The notes below the pieces were generated by a model. It did no database searches. It was not told the DNA's origin and saw only the letters and a program-made list of their open reading frames with translations. A DNA stretch of 64,000 nt from DATFVA01 sp963774455 (GTDB lineage: Bacteria; Bacteroidota; Ignavibacteria; Ignavibacteriales; Ignavibacteriaceae), in the NCBI GenBank assembly GCA_963774455.1, contig CAVZFD010000004.1, positions 186,001-250,000 on the forward strand. Reading direction: 5' to 3'. The translations under genes and the position numbers were made by a program. This document shows positions 36,204 through 44,663 of the stretch, in pieces; position 1 is the stretch's first letter; the number at the start of each line of letters is the position of its first letter.

Positions 36204-36851
36204 TTATTCTTTTATTGCCCAGATAACATCGGAGATTATAGTCACGCCCGGCTCAAATGAGAATTTTAGAAGGTAATCCGGGTTAAATCCAAGCATATAC
36301 CTTTCAATTATGGATCTCAGCCAGGTGATCTCTGATTTAAGATGCCAGTGTTTGCCATCCCCTGAATAAAGCACAATTATGAGTCTGTTTTTAAGATGTT
36401 TTCGCTGCTGCTGCGACTGATTTTTGTAGAGCCACCTTATAAGTTCATCTGTTTTGCTGATCGCTTCATTTATTCTGTAAGGAAATCCTTCCGGGAAAAC
36501 TGAAGTTTTGTGATCGAACTTCGCTCCCTGAATTGTAAAATCGACCAGGCGGTCTTTTTCATCTAATGCGGGAACAATCCCGGGCAGCGAGCAGAATATT
36601 TTTTCAACTGCATAGGCCGACCAGAAGTTATACCACCTGTTCAAAGCATAATTAGAAATATTTTCATGTTCATTGTCATTACGGAACCTGTTTTTGATCT
36701 CAAAAAGTACTTTATCAAATACGGGTTCAAGGTAAACGAAGTTTGTCAGCTTATCATAGCGGTCGTTTTGTTTTCGTCCCCATTTGTAAGGATAAATCAG
36801 TCTTTTTTTTAGTTCCGATTCTATTTGAGAAAGTTCGGGCTTCACAATCAT
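36204..36851 (-). CDS. putative PD-(D/E)XK restriction endonuclease, partner of the adjacent methyltransferase
   Basis: A 215-residue soluble protein that I cannot assign to a named family. A likely PD-(D/E)XK active site is visible: Asp104 in L-V-D-F-T-I, then nine residues on Asp113-x-Lys115 in K-F-D-H-K-T-S, with Glu83 in a preceding helix. This D-...-D-x-K spacing fits Mg2+-dependent restriction nucleases. No signal or membrane segment. It starts 19 bases after a DNA methyltransferase gene on the same strand. The pair has the order and spacing of a type II restriction-modification system. Nuclease activity is inferred from motif and neighbour only. Confidence 0.6.
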   Translation of the reverse strand: MIVKPELSQIESELKKRLIYPYKWGRKQNDRYDKLTNFVYLEPVFDKVLFEIKNRFRNDNEHENISNYALNRWYNFWSAYAVEKIFCSLPGIVPALDEKDRLVDFTIQGAKFDHKTSVFPEGFPYRINEAISKTDELIRWLYKNQSQQQRKHLKNRLIIVLYSGDGKHWHLKSEITWLRSIIERYMLGFNPDYLLKFSFEPGVTIISDVIWAIKE

Positions 36852-36870
36852 ATATTTTTCCCTTCCTCAT

Positions 36871-37917
36871 CTATTTCTGAAAAAGAAATATATATTCATG
36901 CTTGAAAATGTAAAATCCTCCTGCGAGGGCACGGTAGCGCCATAGTTCCTGCTGATTCCTTTTAGCAGTAGTTTGATCAAAATTTTTAATAATAGTGGAT
37001 TTTAATTTATATCCCTGTTTAATCATTTCCTGCATAGTATAAAATCCCAGAGGAATCCATTCTCCCGAAGAATATTTATCACCTATTACAACAGCTGCAT
37101 ATCTTCCCTCATCCAATACTTTCATAGTCCTTTTTACTACCCTTGCGAACATTTTGAGGAACTCATCAACGGATTCCGCATTAGACAGGTCATTTTTCTG
37201 GCTGCTGAACCTGATAATATCCCAGTAAGGAGGATGCATCAGTAAAAACTGGACGGAGTTGCACTTATGTTTTTTCAGTTCTTTTTGGAAATTTATCGCG
37301 CTGCTGTCACCGTTTATTATCTCACAAGAAGTCTTAAATGGATTCTTTTCCTTTGCAATGCCCTTTCCTGCCATTGCGGCAACTTCAGGCTGAAGCTCTA
37401 TTCCGATTCCGTTTCTTCCCAGCCTTCTGCATTCTATTAAAGTTGTGCCGCTTCCAAGGAATGGATCAAGAACCCATTCTCCTTTCTTGGTGTATCTCCT
37501 GAGGAACTGATTAGGTATCTGCGGAATAAAATTACCCCAGTAACCGGCGTTATGCGCTCCTCCACGATCCCTTTTATCGAGTACCCACAGGCTGTCGGTC
37601 AGAAGGTCTTCATATTCTTTCCAGCGGTTAAGGTTAATATCGTTTATTTTTCCTTCCTTCCGCTGGGAGAGACTTTTGATTAATCTCCTTATGTAATAAC
37701 GTGTTCTTTCGATAGTCCGGGTATCGTAAATCTGGTTTAATTCCCTCACCAGGTAAACTTTGGAGATTGTATCGACTTCACCATTTGAATGAATAACCAA
37801 TTCATTTTCAAAGCTATCGACATGTGAAATAAGCTGCTGAACGTGCTTTTTTACAGAGTCCAGCCGGTTAAATTTTAATATATCCTGGAGATCGTCGATT
37901 AATTCAAATGCAATCAT
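36871..37917 (-). CDS. DNA methyltransferase (N4-cytosine/N6-adenine type)
   Basis: A 348-residue DNA methyltransferase. A helical N-terminal domain (1-115) is followed by a motif X-like P-N-Q-F-L-R-R-Y (about 135-142), motif I D-P-F-L-G-S-G-T-T at 151-159 with the E of motif II in I-G-I-E near 171-174, and the catalytic motif IV H-P-P-Y-W-D at 228-233. The His before PPY instead of the usual D/N/S is odd, although some bacterial and archaeal relatives share it. Motif order X-I-IV differs from the common beta class. The specificity region cannot be identified. The adjacent probable nuclease makes a restriction-modification role likely. Confidence 0.85.
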   Translation of the reverse strand: MIAFELIDDLQDILKFNRLDSVKKHVQQLISHVDSFENELVIHSNGEVDTISKVYLVRELNQIYDTRTIERTRYYIRRLIKSLSQRKEGKINDINLNRWKEYEDLLTDSLWVLDKRDRGGAHNAGYWGNFIPQIPNQFLRRYTKKGEWVLDPFLGSGTTLIECRRLGRNGIGIELQPEVAAMAGKGIAKEKNPFKTSCEIINGDSSAINFQKELKKHKCNSVQFLLMHPPYWDIIRFSSQKNDLSNAESVDEFLKMFARVVKRTMKVLDEGRYAAVVIGDKYSSGEWIPLGFYTMQEMIKQGYKLKSTIIKNFDQTTAKRNQQELWRYRALAGGFYIFKHEYIFLFQK

Positions 37918-38020
37918 TTTAATGCTGCCCCTGGTAACATATTTATAAGGATTAAAAATTTTTATAATTATACTAATTTAACTCCTTGTTACCGAAAAAA
38001 GAAGAATTGGAGCAGCATAA

Positions 38021-38248
38021 TTATTTTAATATCAGAATACAGCAGCCGCAGGATTTTCTGCGGATTCTAATCTTTTTATTTATATAAATAAAGTAATTTA
38101 TTGACAAAGAGAACTGGTCAATAAGTGACCTCCCCGCCTTTCGCTTAGCTGCAAGTATAATTACTGTAAGACCTGCCTTAATAAGAAAAATTCTGGCCGC
38201 TAATCCATTAGGGCCGGAACCAATAATTGCTGCATCGTACTTATTCAT
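38021..38248 (-). pseudogene. N-terminal remnant of an FAD-dependent oxidoreductase (phytoene-desaturase-like)
   Basis: The frame starts with M-N-K-Y-D-A-A-I-I-G-S-G-P-N-G-L-A-A, the dinucleotide-binding motif of flavin-containing amine oxidase/carotenoid desaturase proteins, followed by A-G-L-T-V-I-I-L. After about residue 40 the sequence turns into unrelated Ile/Lys/Arg-rich coding and stops at 75, where the family is about 500 residues. An inverted repeat (GTATCGT at 38255-38261, ACGATAC at 38278-38284) lies directly upstream. It is a truncated dead gene next to the restriction-modification pair. Confidence 0.75.
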
Positions 38249-38311
38249 GAGAGGGTATCGTTTATGCGCAATAAAGTACGATACAGCATATTAAAAAGAA
38301 ACACTTGGATA

Positions 38312-38905
38312 CTAATTAACAACGAACATAAGACCGGCATTTATCTGGAAATAATCACTGCTGATTTCTCCTCCTCCCGGTACATCCTTAAAATCGTAAT
38401 TAAGAAATACATATCTGAAATCGCCGAATACAAAAGCTCTTTCTCCTAAGGGTATATCAACACCTGCACCGAAGTGCCAGCCGAACTTTTGAGATGTTTT
38501 ATTAGCGACAACACTAAGCGGACCTGAGAATTCTACCTTCGCATTATACCAGCCTATCCCGGCAACACCATAGAGGTACTCAACGGGATAGAAGAGTCCC
38601 GAAAGCTGTACAGGCCAGCTGCTTACCTTAATAGCTCCATCCTTATATTCCTCCTGACGGTAATTTATTGAAGCTTCAAAAGCTACTGCATTGGTCAGGT
38701 AAGCCCGTACGAGACCACCTAACATATATTTTCCCTGATCTGCATCAGCTGCCTTCTGGAATCCGCCCTGGATACCTACAGCTACAGGATTATGGATTCT
38801 CGTTCTGTAATTTTGACTATCATTAGCCCCGCTGTTTTCCTGCCCGTAAATAAATGGTAGAAAAGCCACCGTCATAATTATCATATAAATGATTTTTTTG
38901 TACAT
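38312..38905 (-). CDS. outer-membrane beta-barrel protein
   Basis: A 197-residue exported protein. A signal peptide (about 1-21, F-L-P-F-I-Y-G-Q) is followed by alternating amphipathic strands with many Tyr/Phe and Gly, including V-G-I-Q-G-G, Y-G-V-A-G-I-G-W-Y and G-W-H-F-G-A-G-V-D-I-P-L-G, and ends in hydrophobic residues near the C-terminus. This is the OmpX/OmpW-like small barrel pattern. It is probably in the outer membrane; function unknown. Confidence 0.85.
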   Translation of the reverse strand: MYKKIIYMIIMTVAFLPFIYGQENSGANDSQNYRTRIHNPVAVGIQGGFQKAADADQGKYMLGGLVRAYLTNAVAFEASINYRQEEYKDGAIKVSSWPVQLSGLFYPVEYLYGVAGIGWYNAKVEFSGPLSVVANKTSQKFGWHFGAGVDIPLGERAFVFGDFRYVFLNYDFKDVPGGGEISSDYFQINAGLMFVVN

Positions 38906-39075
38906 CTTATTCTCCGTCTGTTATTCAACAAATTGGTACCCCAATATATTCTATTGCGGAGTTTCGTCTGTGATACTATCAATTCGTATAATTATACTGT
39001 GATCAAACTAAAGGAGGATTACCCCGTGGATGTGCTTTGAGTTAAGAAAAAGTTATTTTATGTGTTAGATGGCAC

Positions 39076-40650
39076 TTAGATTAAGGCTAAAATATCTGCG
39101 GAATTGTCTCTAAGGGCCTCAACTTCAGGAAGTTTTTGTTCCTTCATCAGAAGATGAATAGCATCCATTTCTTTATCACGGTTTATGCCTGCTGCTGCCA
39201 TAACTGCATTATTCTTAATGTAATATGAAATAAATTTCTTATGCGCTATATTTCCGTCGATCAAAATTTCATCCCAGTCTTTTACGTAACCGACATACCT
39301 TAGGTTCATTCCAGCCTGTGTTGTCCAGAAGAATGGAACTCCATTATACCTGATCTCTTTACCGGCCATATTTGCGCCTGCCGTACGACCGAGCTGTTCA
39401 GCAAGACGCCAATGCTCTATCCTGATGTGGTTTCCCGTTCTAAAGTCTGGAAACGATGCAATATCACCTGAAGCATAAACATCTTCCCTTACCCGCAGGA
39501 AGGCATCGGTTTTAAGACTTTTATCATCCATCAGTTCAGCATCATTCAAAAAACCCGTCGCAGGGCTCACTCCTATCCCTACAATAACTATGTCCGTTTT
39601 TATTTCTTCCCCCGATTCCAGGAGCACGGATTCAACTTTTCCCGCTCCTTTGAATTCTTTCACTTTAGATTTTAATTTGAATGCCACCCCGTTTTTTTCA
39701 TGCTCTTTCCTGAAAAGCCTGCCGATCTCTACTCCGAAGTTGCTTTCAAAGGGGACTTCTCCGGGGGCTATAACAGTAACCTTGAGTTTTCTTTCAGTAA
39801 GACTATGAGCCGTTTCCATGGCAATAAAGCCTGCCCCTATTACGATTGCATTTTTAGAATCTTTGAGTGAGGCAATAATCCGATCAGCGTCATCAAAGCT
39901 CCTCAGGTAGAAGACATTTTCCAGGTCAGAACCTTTAACCTTAAGCCGGTTCGGAATTCCTCCAGTTGCTATTAATAATTTATCGTACTTAAGACTTTCA
40001 TTGTTGTCGAGAGCCACCTGTTTTTTTTGAAAATCAACTCCCTTAATCGAAACGGCTTGTTTGATTTCAATTCCATACTCTTCAAAAAAATCGTCGGGGC
40101 GAAGTGGCATCCATTCAGGTTCAGCACTTCCCGCAAGGTAATCCTTGCTCAGATTAGGGCGATCGTAAGGATTCCGTTTCTCTTTAGTCACCATCACTAT
40201 ATTTCCTCTGAAACCGTTCTCACGCATCGACTGAGCAGCTGAATATGCTGATGCTCCGGCTCCGAGGATTACAAAGGTCCTGTTATCTGCCTTACTGTCT
40301 CTTTTTGCCATACCAGGTCTGCGGGAACCTTCAATTTCATCCGGAACATTTATTTGAATGGATTCACCATCGATTTTTAATTCAAAAACAGGGAGTGCAT
40401 CCATTGCGGGAGGTTCAAGGAGATCTCCGTTCTTTGCATTGAAACAGGCGTGATGCCAGGGACATATAATGGTATCTCCTTTGAGCACCCCTTCCTCTAG
40501 AGGTGCGCCATAGTGAGTACATGATGCACCCACTGCAGAGAATTCATTGTTTATTCTGCATAACAGCACATTGTGTTCATCATCTATTTTAAATGATTTC
40601 ATTTCCCCGTTTTTAAGGTCGCCTGTTTTTGCTATTTGCTTGAAGCTCAT
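39076..40650 (-). CDS. Rieske-containing FAD-dependent oxidoreductase (AIFL-like)
   Basis: A 524-residue protein. Residues 1-105 are a Rieske [2Fe-2S] domain with Cys44-x-His46 and Cys63-x-x-His66 ligands. Residues about 125-440 are an NAD(P)H/FAD disulfide-reductase fold: I-L-G-A-G-A-S-A near 129, a second I-G-A-G-F-I-A-M near 260, and the Y-A-S-G-D-I-A motif near 390. A reductase-like C-terminal dimer domain follows. The arrangement is that of apoptosis-inducing-factor-like or ferredoxin reductase proteins that move electrons from NADH. No redox partner is adjacent. A monocistronic gene. Confidence 0.92.
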   Translation of the reverse strand: MSFKQIAKTGDLKNGEMKSFKIDDEHNVLLCRINNEFSAVGASCTHYGAPLEEGVLKGDTIICPWHHACFNAKNGDLLEPPAMDALPVFELKIDGESIQINVPDEIEGSRRPGMAKRDSKADNRTFVILGAGASAYSAAQSMRENGFRGNIVMVTKEKRNPYDRPNLSKDYLAGSAEPEWMPLRPDDFFEEYGIEIKQAVSIKGVDFQKKQVALDNNESLKYDKLLIATGGIPNRLKVKGSDLENVFYLRSFDDADRIIASLKDSKNAIVIGAGFIAMETAHSLTERKLKVTVIAPGEVPFESNFGVEIGRLFRKEHEKNGVAFKLKSKVKEFKGAGKVESVLLESGEEIKTDIVIVGIGVSPATGFLNDAELMDDKSLKTDAFLRVREDVYASGDIASFPDFRTGNHIRIEHWRLAEQLGRTAGANMAGKEIRYNGVPFFWTTQAGMNLRYVGYVKDWDEILIDGNIAHKKFISYYIKNNAVMAAAGINRDKEMDAIHLLMKEQKLPEVEALRDNSADILALI

Positions 40651-40686
40651 AGTTTTCCTTATTGGATTTTACCTTTATGATCAAAA

Positions 40687-41418
40687 TCAAGTTGACATTA
40701 TTTCATCTAATTCCCGGGCATTTTTTACGGCATACCCGCTGTCATCATTATCGAAATAGATATAAACATCCTTGTCTTGTTTCTGCCATGCTGTAATTGC
40801 TCCTGCCCAGTCCGATAACTGCTTCTTACTGTAATTCCCCTGGTATTTACCATCAGGACCATGTAAACGAATGTAAACAAAATCTGCTGTTACCTCTTTT
40901 GGTGTTAAAGTTCCTGCAAGCTCATAGATGCAGAATGCCGCATTATGTTCTTTAAGTGAGTTCAGGACATCATCATTCCACCATGATTCTTCTCTGAATT
41001 CGAATGCATATCTATATTTATCAGGCATGGCATTGATGAATTTTTGGAACCTTTTTTTATTAAAACCCCAATGAGGGGGGAGCTGAAAAAGCACGGGTCC
41101 CAACTTCTTCTTTAAATGTTTTACATGTGTAAAAAGCTTCCGGCTGCTGGTTTTGGGAGCCTTCAGCTTTTTCATATGGGTTATATAACGACTTCCTTTC
41201 ACAGAAAAAATAAAATTTTTTGGTGTTATATCTCTCCAGTTTTTGAATGTTTTTATATCTGGCAGGTGATAGAAAGAATTATTTATCTCAACCGATTCTA
41301 ATCTTTCAGAGTAGAACTCCAGCCAATCTTTTTGCTTCAGACCTGCTGGATAAAAGATTGCTTTCCAGTGGTTATAATTCCACCCTGAAGTTCCAATGTA
41401 TGTCTTCGCTTTTGTCAC
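40687..41418 (-). CDS. DUF72 domain protein
   Basis: A 243-residue TIM-barrel-like DUF72 protein: Y-I-G-T-S-G-W-N-Y near residues 6-14, then V-E-I-N-N-S-F-Y near 47-54, F-E-F-R near 137, and near the end Y-I-Y-F-D-N-D. The start is GTG at 41418, supported by the conserved opening. The GTG overlaps the stop of the decayed ABC ATPase reading frame (GTGA), a trace of ancient coupled translation. Function unassigned. Confidence 0.88.
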   Translation of the reverse strand: MTKAKTYIGTSGWNYNHWKAIFYPAGLKQKDWLEFYSERLESVEINNSFYHLPDIKTFKNWRDITPKNFIFSVKGSRYITHMKKLKAPKTSSRKLFTHVKHLKKKLGPVLFQLPPHWGFNKKRFQKFINAMPDKYRYAFEFREESWWNDDVLNSLKEHNAAFCIYELAGTLTPKEVTADFVYIRLHGPDGKYQGNYSKKQLSDWAGAITAWQKQDKDVYIYFDNDDSGYAVKNARELDEIMST

Positions 41419-41700
41419 TCAATCCTTCTCTCTGTTTCTTTGTCAAGAAGAAGTAGTTTACTTTCATCGAAATCTATACCTATTCTGTCGCCTTCATTCG
41501 ACTCCTATGGCCCCTATCAACTTAAGTTTCCCCTTTAGCATTCCTTCACATTCGGAATCTATTCTAATGTCTTCCGTTCTTAATTTTTAATCAGGTTTCT
41601 ATCTTTCCTGCCGACCAAACTTCCAATTTCCTTTATTTCCCGTTTATTCATTTTAGCACTCTTTAAAGGAAATGAAATATTCTCTTTCTCACCTGAAGTT
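41418..41700 (-). pseudogene. decayed ABC transporter ATPase (UgpC/MsmK-like)
   Basis: In minus-strand frames, E-N-I-S-F-P-L-K-S-A-K-M-N-K-R-E-I appears near 41625-41680, which is the segment after the Q-loop of sugar-type ABC ATPases. Further down, L-R-T-E-D-I-R-I-D near 41575 starts the TOBE-like C-terminal region (expected L-R-P-E-D-I), continuing with G-D-R-I-G-I-D-F-D and L-L-D-K-E-T. Walker A, signature and Walker B are all missing and the parts are out of frame, so a large internal deletion has occurred. The stop overlaps the DUF72 start. Confidence 0.65.
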
Positions 41701-41703
41701 TTT

Positions 41704-42291
41704 TTAGGGTTTTGCTATTCCTATAACACCGCATGCAACCCGGGGACCTGCATTGCCTGCGGGCTGGGATGTAAGATCATCTTCACCGCCATGCACGATT
41801 ACACCTCTTCCGATTATTGAATGTGGTCCGGAAAAACTCAATAAAGAGTCGGTTATTTCAAAGTGTGCATTCCCATCCTGGCCGGCTTCAATGTTGCCAA
41901 AATCGCCCACATGCCTGACTGAATCGGTCGGAGCTCCATGCTTCACGTTATCAGGATTAAAATGACCGCCGGCTGAAGTTCCGTCATCTGAGGTGCAATC
42001 GCCGTACTCATGAATATGAAAACCATGTTTACCCGGTTTCAATCCGGTTATGTCAGCAACCACTTTTATTCCATCAGCTTCTTTGGTAAAAGTAATTGTT
42101 CCGGTGACGTTGTTTCCTTTTGTACCGTGAAGTGTGGCCACAGCTTTTGTTATCTCCGGTTGGTTATTCATCGATACGGCGGATGTATCTGAAGATGTGG
42201 ACGGCATCTGTCTTTCTGTATTCTGCTGACAGCCTGCACCAAAGACTATCAAAGCAGTGAACATCGTTAAAAGGTTTAATAATTTTAACAA
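41704..42291 (-). CDS. sodC: Cu-Zn superoxide dismutase (lipoprotein)
   Basis: A 195-residue Cu-Zn superoxide dismutase converting superoxide to hydrogen peroxide and oxygen in the periplasm or at the envelope. The signal carries a lipobox-like V-F-G-A-G-C-Q. The metal ligands are recognisable: G-F-H-I-H-E-Y-G-D-C near residues 92-101, G-G-H-F-N-P near 109-114, and V-H-G-G-E-D-D near 168-174. The paired Cys in G-D-C and V-A-C-G would form the intramolecular disulfide. Length is normal for a bacterial SodC with signal. Confidence 0.95.
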   Translation of the reverse strand: MLKLLNLLTMFTALIVFGAGCQQNTERQMPSTSSDTSAVSMNNQPEITKAVATLHGTKGNNVTGTITFTKEADGIKVVADITGLKPGKHGFHIHEYGDCTSDDGTSAGGHFNPDNVKHGAPTDSVRHVGDFGNIEAGQDGNAHFEITDSLLSFSGPHSIIGRGVIVHGGEDDLTSQPAGNAGPRVACGVIGIAKP

Positions 42292-42396
42292 ATCATCCTC
42301 CTTAATTTATTGTACAGTTATTTTCCGTCATTATTATGTATAACATAGTGAGAATGCTATATAACATCTCTCTCCTTTATAATACCATATATACGT

Positions 42397-42921
42397 CTAA
42401 GTTTTATTTTCCAGCGTGTCGATTATTTTCCTGCAGAAAGCCGGAAGATCATTCGGGTTGCGCGACGTAATTATATTTCCGTCTTTAACTACTTCCTGGT
42501 CGATCCATTCAGCACCCGCATGAATCAGATCGTCCTTTATTGAAAAAAAACTTGTTACTTTTTTTCCATTAATTATTTCAGCTGAGGCAAGCATCCATGG
42601 ACCATGACAGATAGCCGCTATAGGTTTCTTTTCATCATTCATTTTCCTTACAAATTCAACCATTTCAGGAGTCCTTCTCATATGATCGGGGGAATAGCCT
42701 CCAGGTATGATCAGAGCATTAAATTCCTCAGTTTTAACGCCTATAATGGACTGGTCGGCCTTAGCTGTTAAGCCATGTTTGCCTTCATATATTTCAACTT
42801 TTGGCGCAACGATGCAGACTTCGGCTTCCTCCTCCTTCATTCTCAGGTATGGATACCAGAATTCAAGATCCTCGTACATCTTCTCCAGGAATATTGCAAT
42901 TTTTCTTCCTCTTAGTTTCAT
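42397..42921 (-). CDS. DJ-1/PfpI family protein
   Basis: A 174-residue single-domain DJ-1/PfpI protein with the conserved E15-like Glu in M-Y-E-D-L-E, I-I-P-G-G-Y-S-P-D near 70-78 and the nucleophile elbow A-I-C-H-G-P-W near 102-108 (Cys then His). Family members are glyoxalases, deglycases, chaperones or intracellular proteases. The elbow and length fit the PfpI/YhbO type. It stands between the decayed metallothionein-like gene and sodC, on the same strand, in a stress-like neighbourhood. Confidence 0.92.
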   Translation of the reverse strand: MKLRGRKIAIFLEKMYEDLEFWYPYLRMKEEEAEVCIVAPKVEIYEGKHGLTAKADQSIIGVKTEEFNALIIPGGYSPDHMRRTPEMVEFVRKMNDEKKPIAAICHGPWMLASAEIINGKKVTSFFSIKDDLIHAGAEWIDQEVVKDGNIITSRNPNDLPAFCRKIIDTLENKT

Positions 42922-42942
42922 ATCAGAAATTCAACTCCTATG

Positions 42943-43170
42943 CTAAACCTTTAGTGGATATTACATTTGATTGATCGGCGCAATTATTACAACAAAAAAT
43001 GCTGCCATCTCTTTCCACTCCATGTCCTATCACTTTACATCCGCAGTGTTTGCATTCAGGGGCAAGTTTATGTATTGCGCATTCAAACGAATCGAAGACA
43101 AAAGTTTAACCGCTTTTGTGGACTTCAAATGAACCGGAATAATCATTCCGCATACTTCGCATATAGCCAT
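42943..43170 (-). pseudogene. decayed small Cys-rich (prokaryotic metallothionein-like) gene
   Basis: The ATG at 43168-43170 begins M-A-I-C-E-V-C-G. With one base restored after that, a neighbouring frame gives N-D-Y-S-G-S-F-E-V-H-K-S-G, then an in-frame TAA where Lys is expected. The same frame resumes with T-F-V-F-D-S-F-E-C-A-I-H-K-L-A-P-E-C and C-G-C-K-V-I-G-H-G-V, then F-C-C-N-N-C. This is the layout of short metal-binding proteins with paired Cys knuckles. One frameshift plus one nonsense change make this a dead or mis-sequenced gene of about 74 codons. Confidence 0.7.
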
Positions 43171-43262
43171 AGTGATTCCTCTTTACTGTTATTTTAGAGG
43201 TAACTTAGTACTTATAACCGAAAGCAGTATTGAGTTAAATCAAACAGGGCTCGAAGAACGTA

Positions 43263-44654
43263 TTAATTTATGTTGCTAAACAGATTATTAAGGGATTCTG
43301 CAAGCGTGGGATGAGCGAATATACCATCTTTAAGATCTGTATATTTTAAATTTCCCATCATCGCAATCTGGATCATTGCAGCGATTTCTCCCCCATTTAC
43401 CCCAAGGATGGAACATCCAAGTATTTTTCCGTTGGAAGGATTCACTATTGCTTTCATTATCCCGCCTGATTCACCAAGCTCTTTGGCCCTTGCAACATGG
43501 CTCATTTCCATTTTAGCAACTTTATAATTAAGACCTTTTTCAAGGGCTTCTTTTTCCGTCAAACCTACTCTGCCAAATTGAGGATCCACGAAAACAGTAT
43601 ATGGAACAAACCGGTTCCTTATTGTGTGACTTTTATTTCCCAAAAGGTTGTCTTTTATTACCCGGAAATCATCATATGATATATGAGTAAAGGCCGGGCC
43701 GCCTTTCACATCACCGATAGCATATATACCTTCCACGTTTGTCTGCAGCTTAGTATTTACTTTTATATATCCCCTAAGGTCCGTTTTTATTCCCGCTGCT
43801 TTTAAGTTCAGGGATTCAGTATTCGGTTTCCGTCCGACAGCAATAAGTAGATGAGTGCCTGTTAAAAAATTTTCCTTTCCATCGGCATTTAATTTCAGCT
43901 TTACGTCTCCCGCTTCAGTTTTACTTATTTCCGTAACGGATGTGTTTTTCAATATATTTACTTCATCATTGCGCAAGATCTTCTCCAGCTCTATGGCAAT
44001 GTCCTCATCTTCCCGTGAAAGCAGTTGAGGGCCTTTCTCGATAATTGTAACCTGGCTGCCGAACCTTCTGAACATCTGACCAAATTCCAGTCCGATGTAC
44101 CCGCCCCCAAGGACCATAAGGTGGATTGGCTTTTCCTCAAGCTCCATAATTGTTGTGGAGGTCAGATATTTTACTGAATCAATTCCTTTTATTTGAGGCA
44201 TAAAAGGACTTCCTCCTGTGTTAATAAAAATTTTATCCGCAGTTATGGTTTCGGAGCCGCCGTCATTAAGTTTTATCCGTATTATCTTCTTATCAGAAAA
44301 TTCCGCCTCACCACGGATCAGCCTGAGGTTTTTAGTTCCTTCGATTCTTTTCTCAAGTCCGTCGCGGGATGAATTCACAATTTTTCTTTTTCGGCTTATT
44401 ACCTCTGCAAGATTTAGTTCCACCTTTGAATTATGCACACCGTAGGCTTCGGCTTTTTTAGTCGTGTGAAAAACATTTGAGCTTGCCTGCATTGTTTTAG
44501 AAGGGGTGCAGCCGTAATTTATACAGCTTCCCCCGACTAAATATCTTTCTACTATGGCTGTCTTCCAGCCTTTACCCGCAAACATTTCAGCAAGCGGTAC
44601 GCCGGATTGACCCGTTCCTATAACTATTGCATCATATTCAGTGATATTTTCCAT
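43263..44654 (-). CDS. flavin disulfide reductase (mercuric reductase/dihydrolipoamide dehydrogenase family)
   Basis: A 463-residue FAD/NAD(P) disulfide oxidoreductase. G-T-G-Q-S-G-V at 13-19 binds FAD, and the redox-active pair is Cys44 and Cys49 in S-C-I-N-Y-G-C. NAD(P)-binding G-G-G-Y-I-G-L-E occurs near 178-185, and G-D-V-K-G-G-P-A near 316. The C-terminal catalytic His-Glu pair is in A-H-P-T-L-A-E. It lacks the mercury-binding C-terminal Cys pair, so true mercuric reductase activity is unlikely. It lies 9 bases after zwf in the pentose-phosphate operon, so it may reoxidise or use NADPH made there. Confidence 0.9.
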   Translation of the reverse strand: MENITEYDAIVIGTGQSGVPLAEMFAGKGWKTAIVERYLVGGSCINYGCTPSKTMQASSNVFHTTKKAEAYGVHNSKVELNLAEVISRKRKIVNSSRDGLEKRIEGTKNLRLIRGEAEFSDKKIIRIKLNDGGSETITADKIFINTGGSPFMPQIKGIDSVKYLTSTTIMELEEKPIHLMVLGGGYIGLEFGQMFRRFGSQVTIIEKGPQLLSREDEDIAIELEKILRNDEVNILKNTSVTEISKTEAGDVKLKLNADGKENFLTGTHLLIAVGRKPNTESLNLKAAGIKTDLRGYIKVNTKLQTNVEGIYAIGDVKGGPAFTHISYDDFRVIKDNLLGNKSHTIRNRFVPYTVFVDPQFGRVGLTEKEALEKGLNYKVAKMEMSHVARAKELGESGGIMKAIVNPSNGKILGCSILGVNGGEIAAMIQIAMMGNLKYTDLKDGIFAHPTLAESLNNLFSNIN

Positions 44655-44663
44655 ATAAAACTT

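Noticed and set aside
38312..38905. OmpA family protein
   Set aside because: There is only a barrel and no peptidoglycan-binding OmpA C-terminal domain.
43263..44654. True mercuric reductase
   Set aside because: No C-terminal Cys pair, no heavy-metal-associated domain and no mer neighbours.
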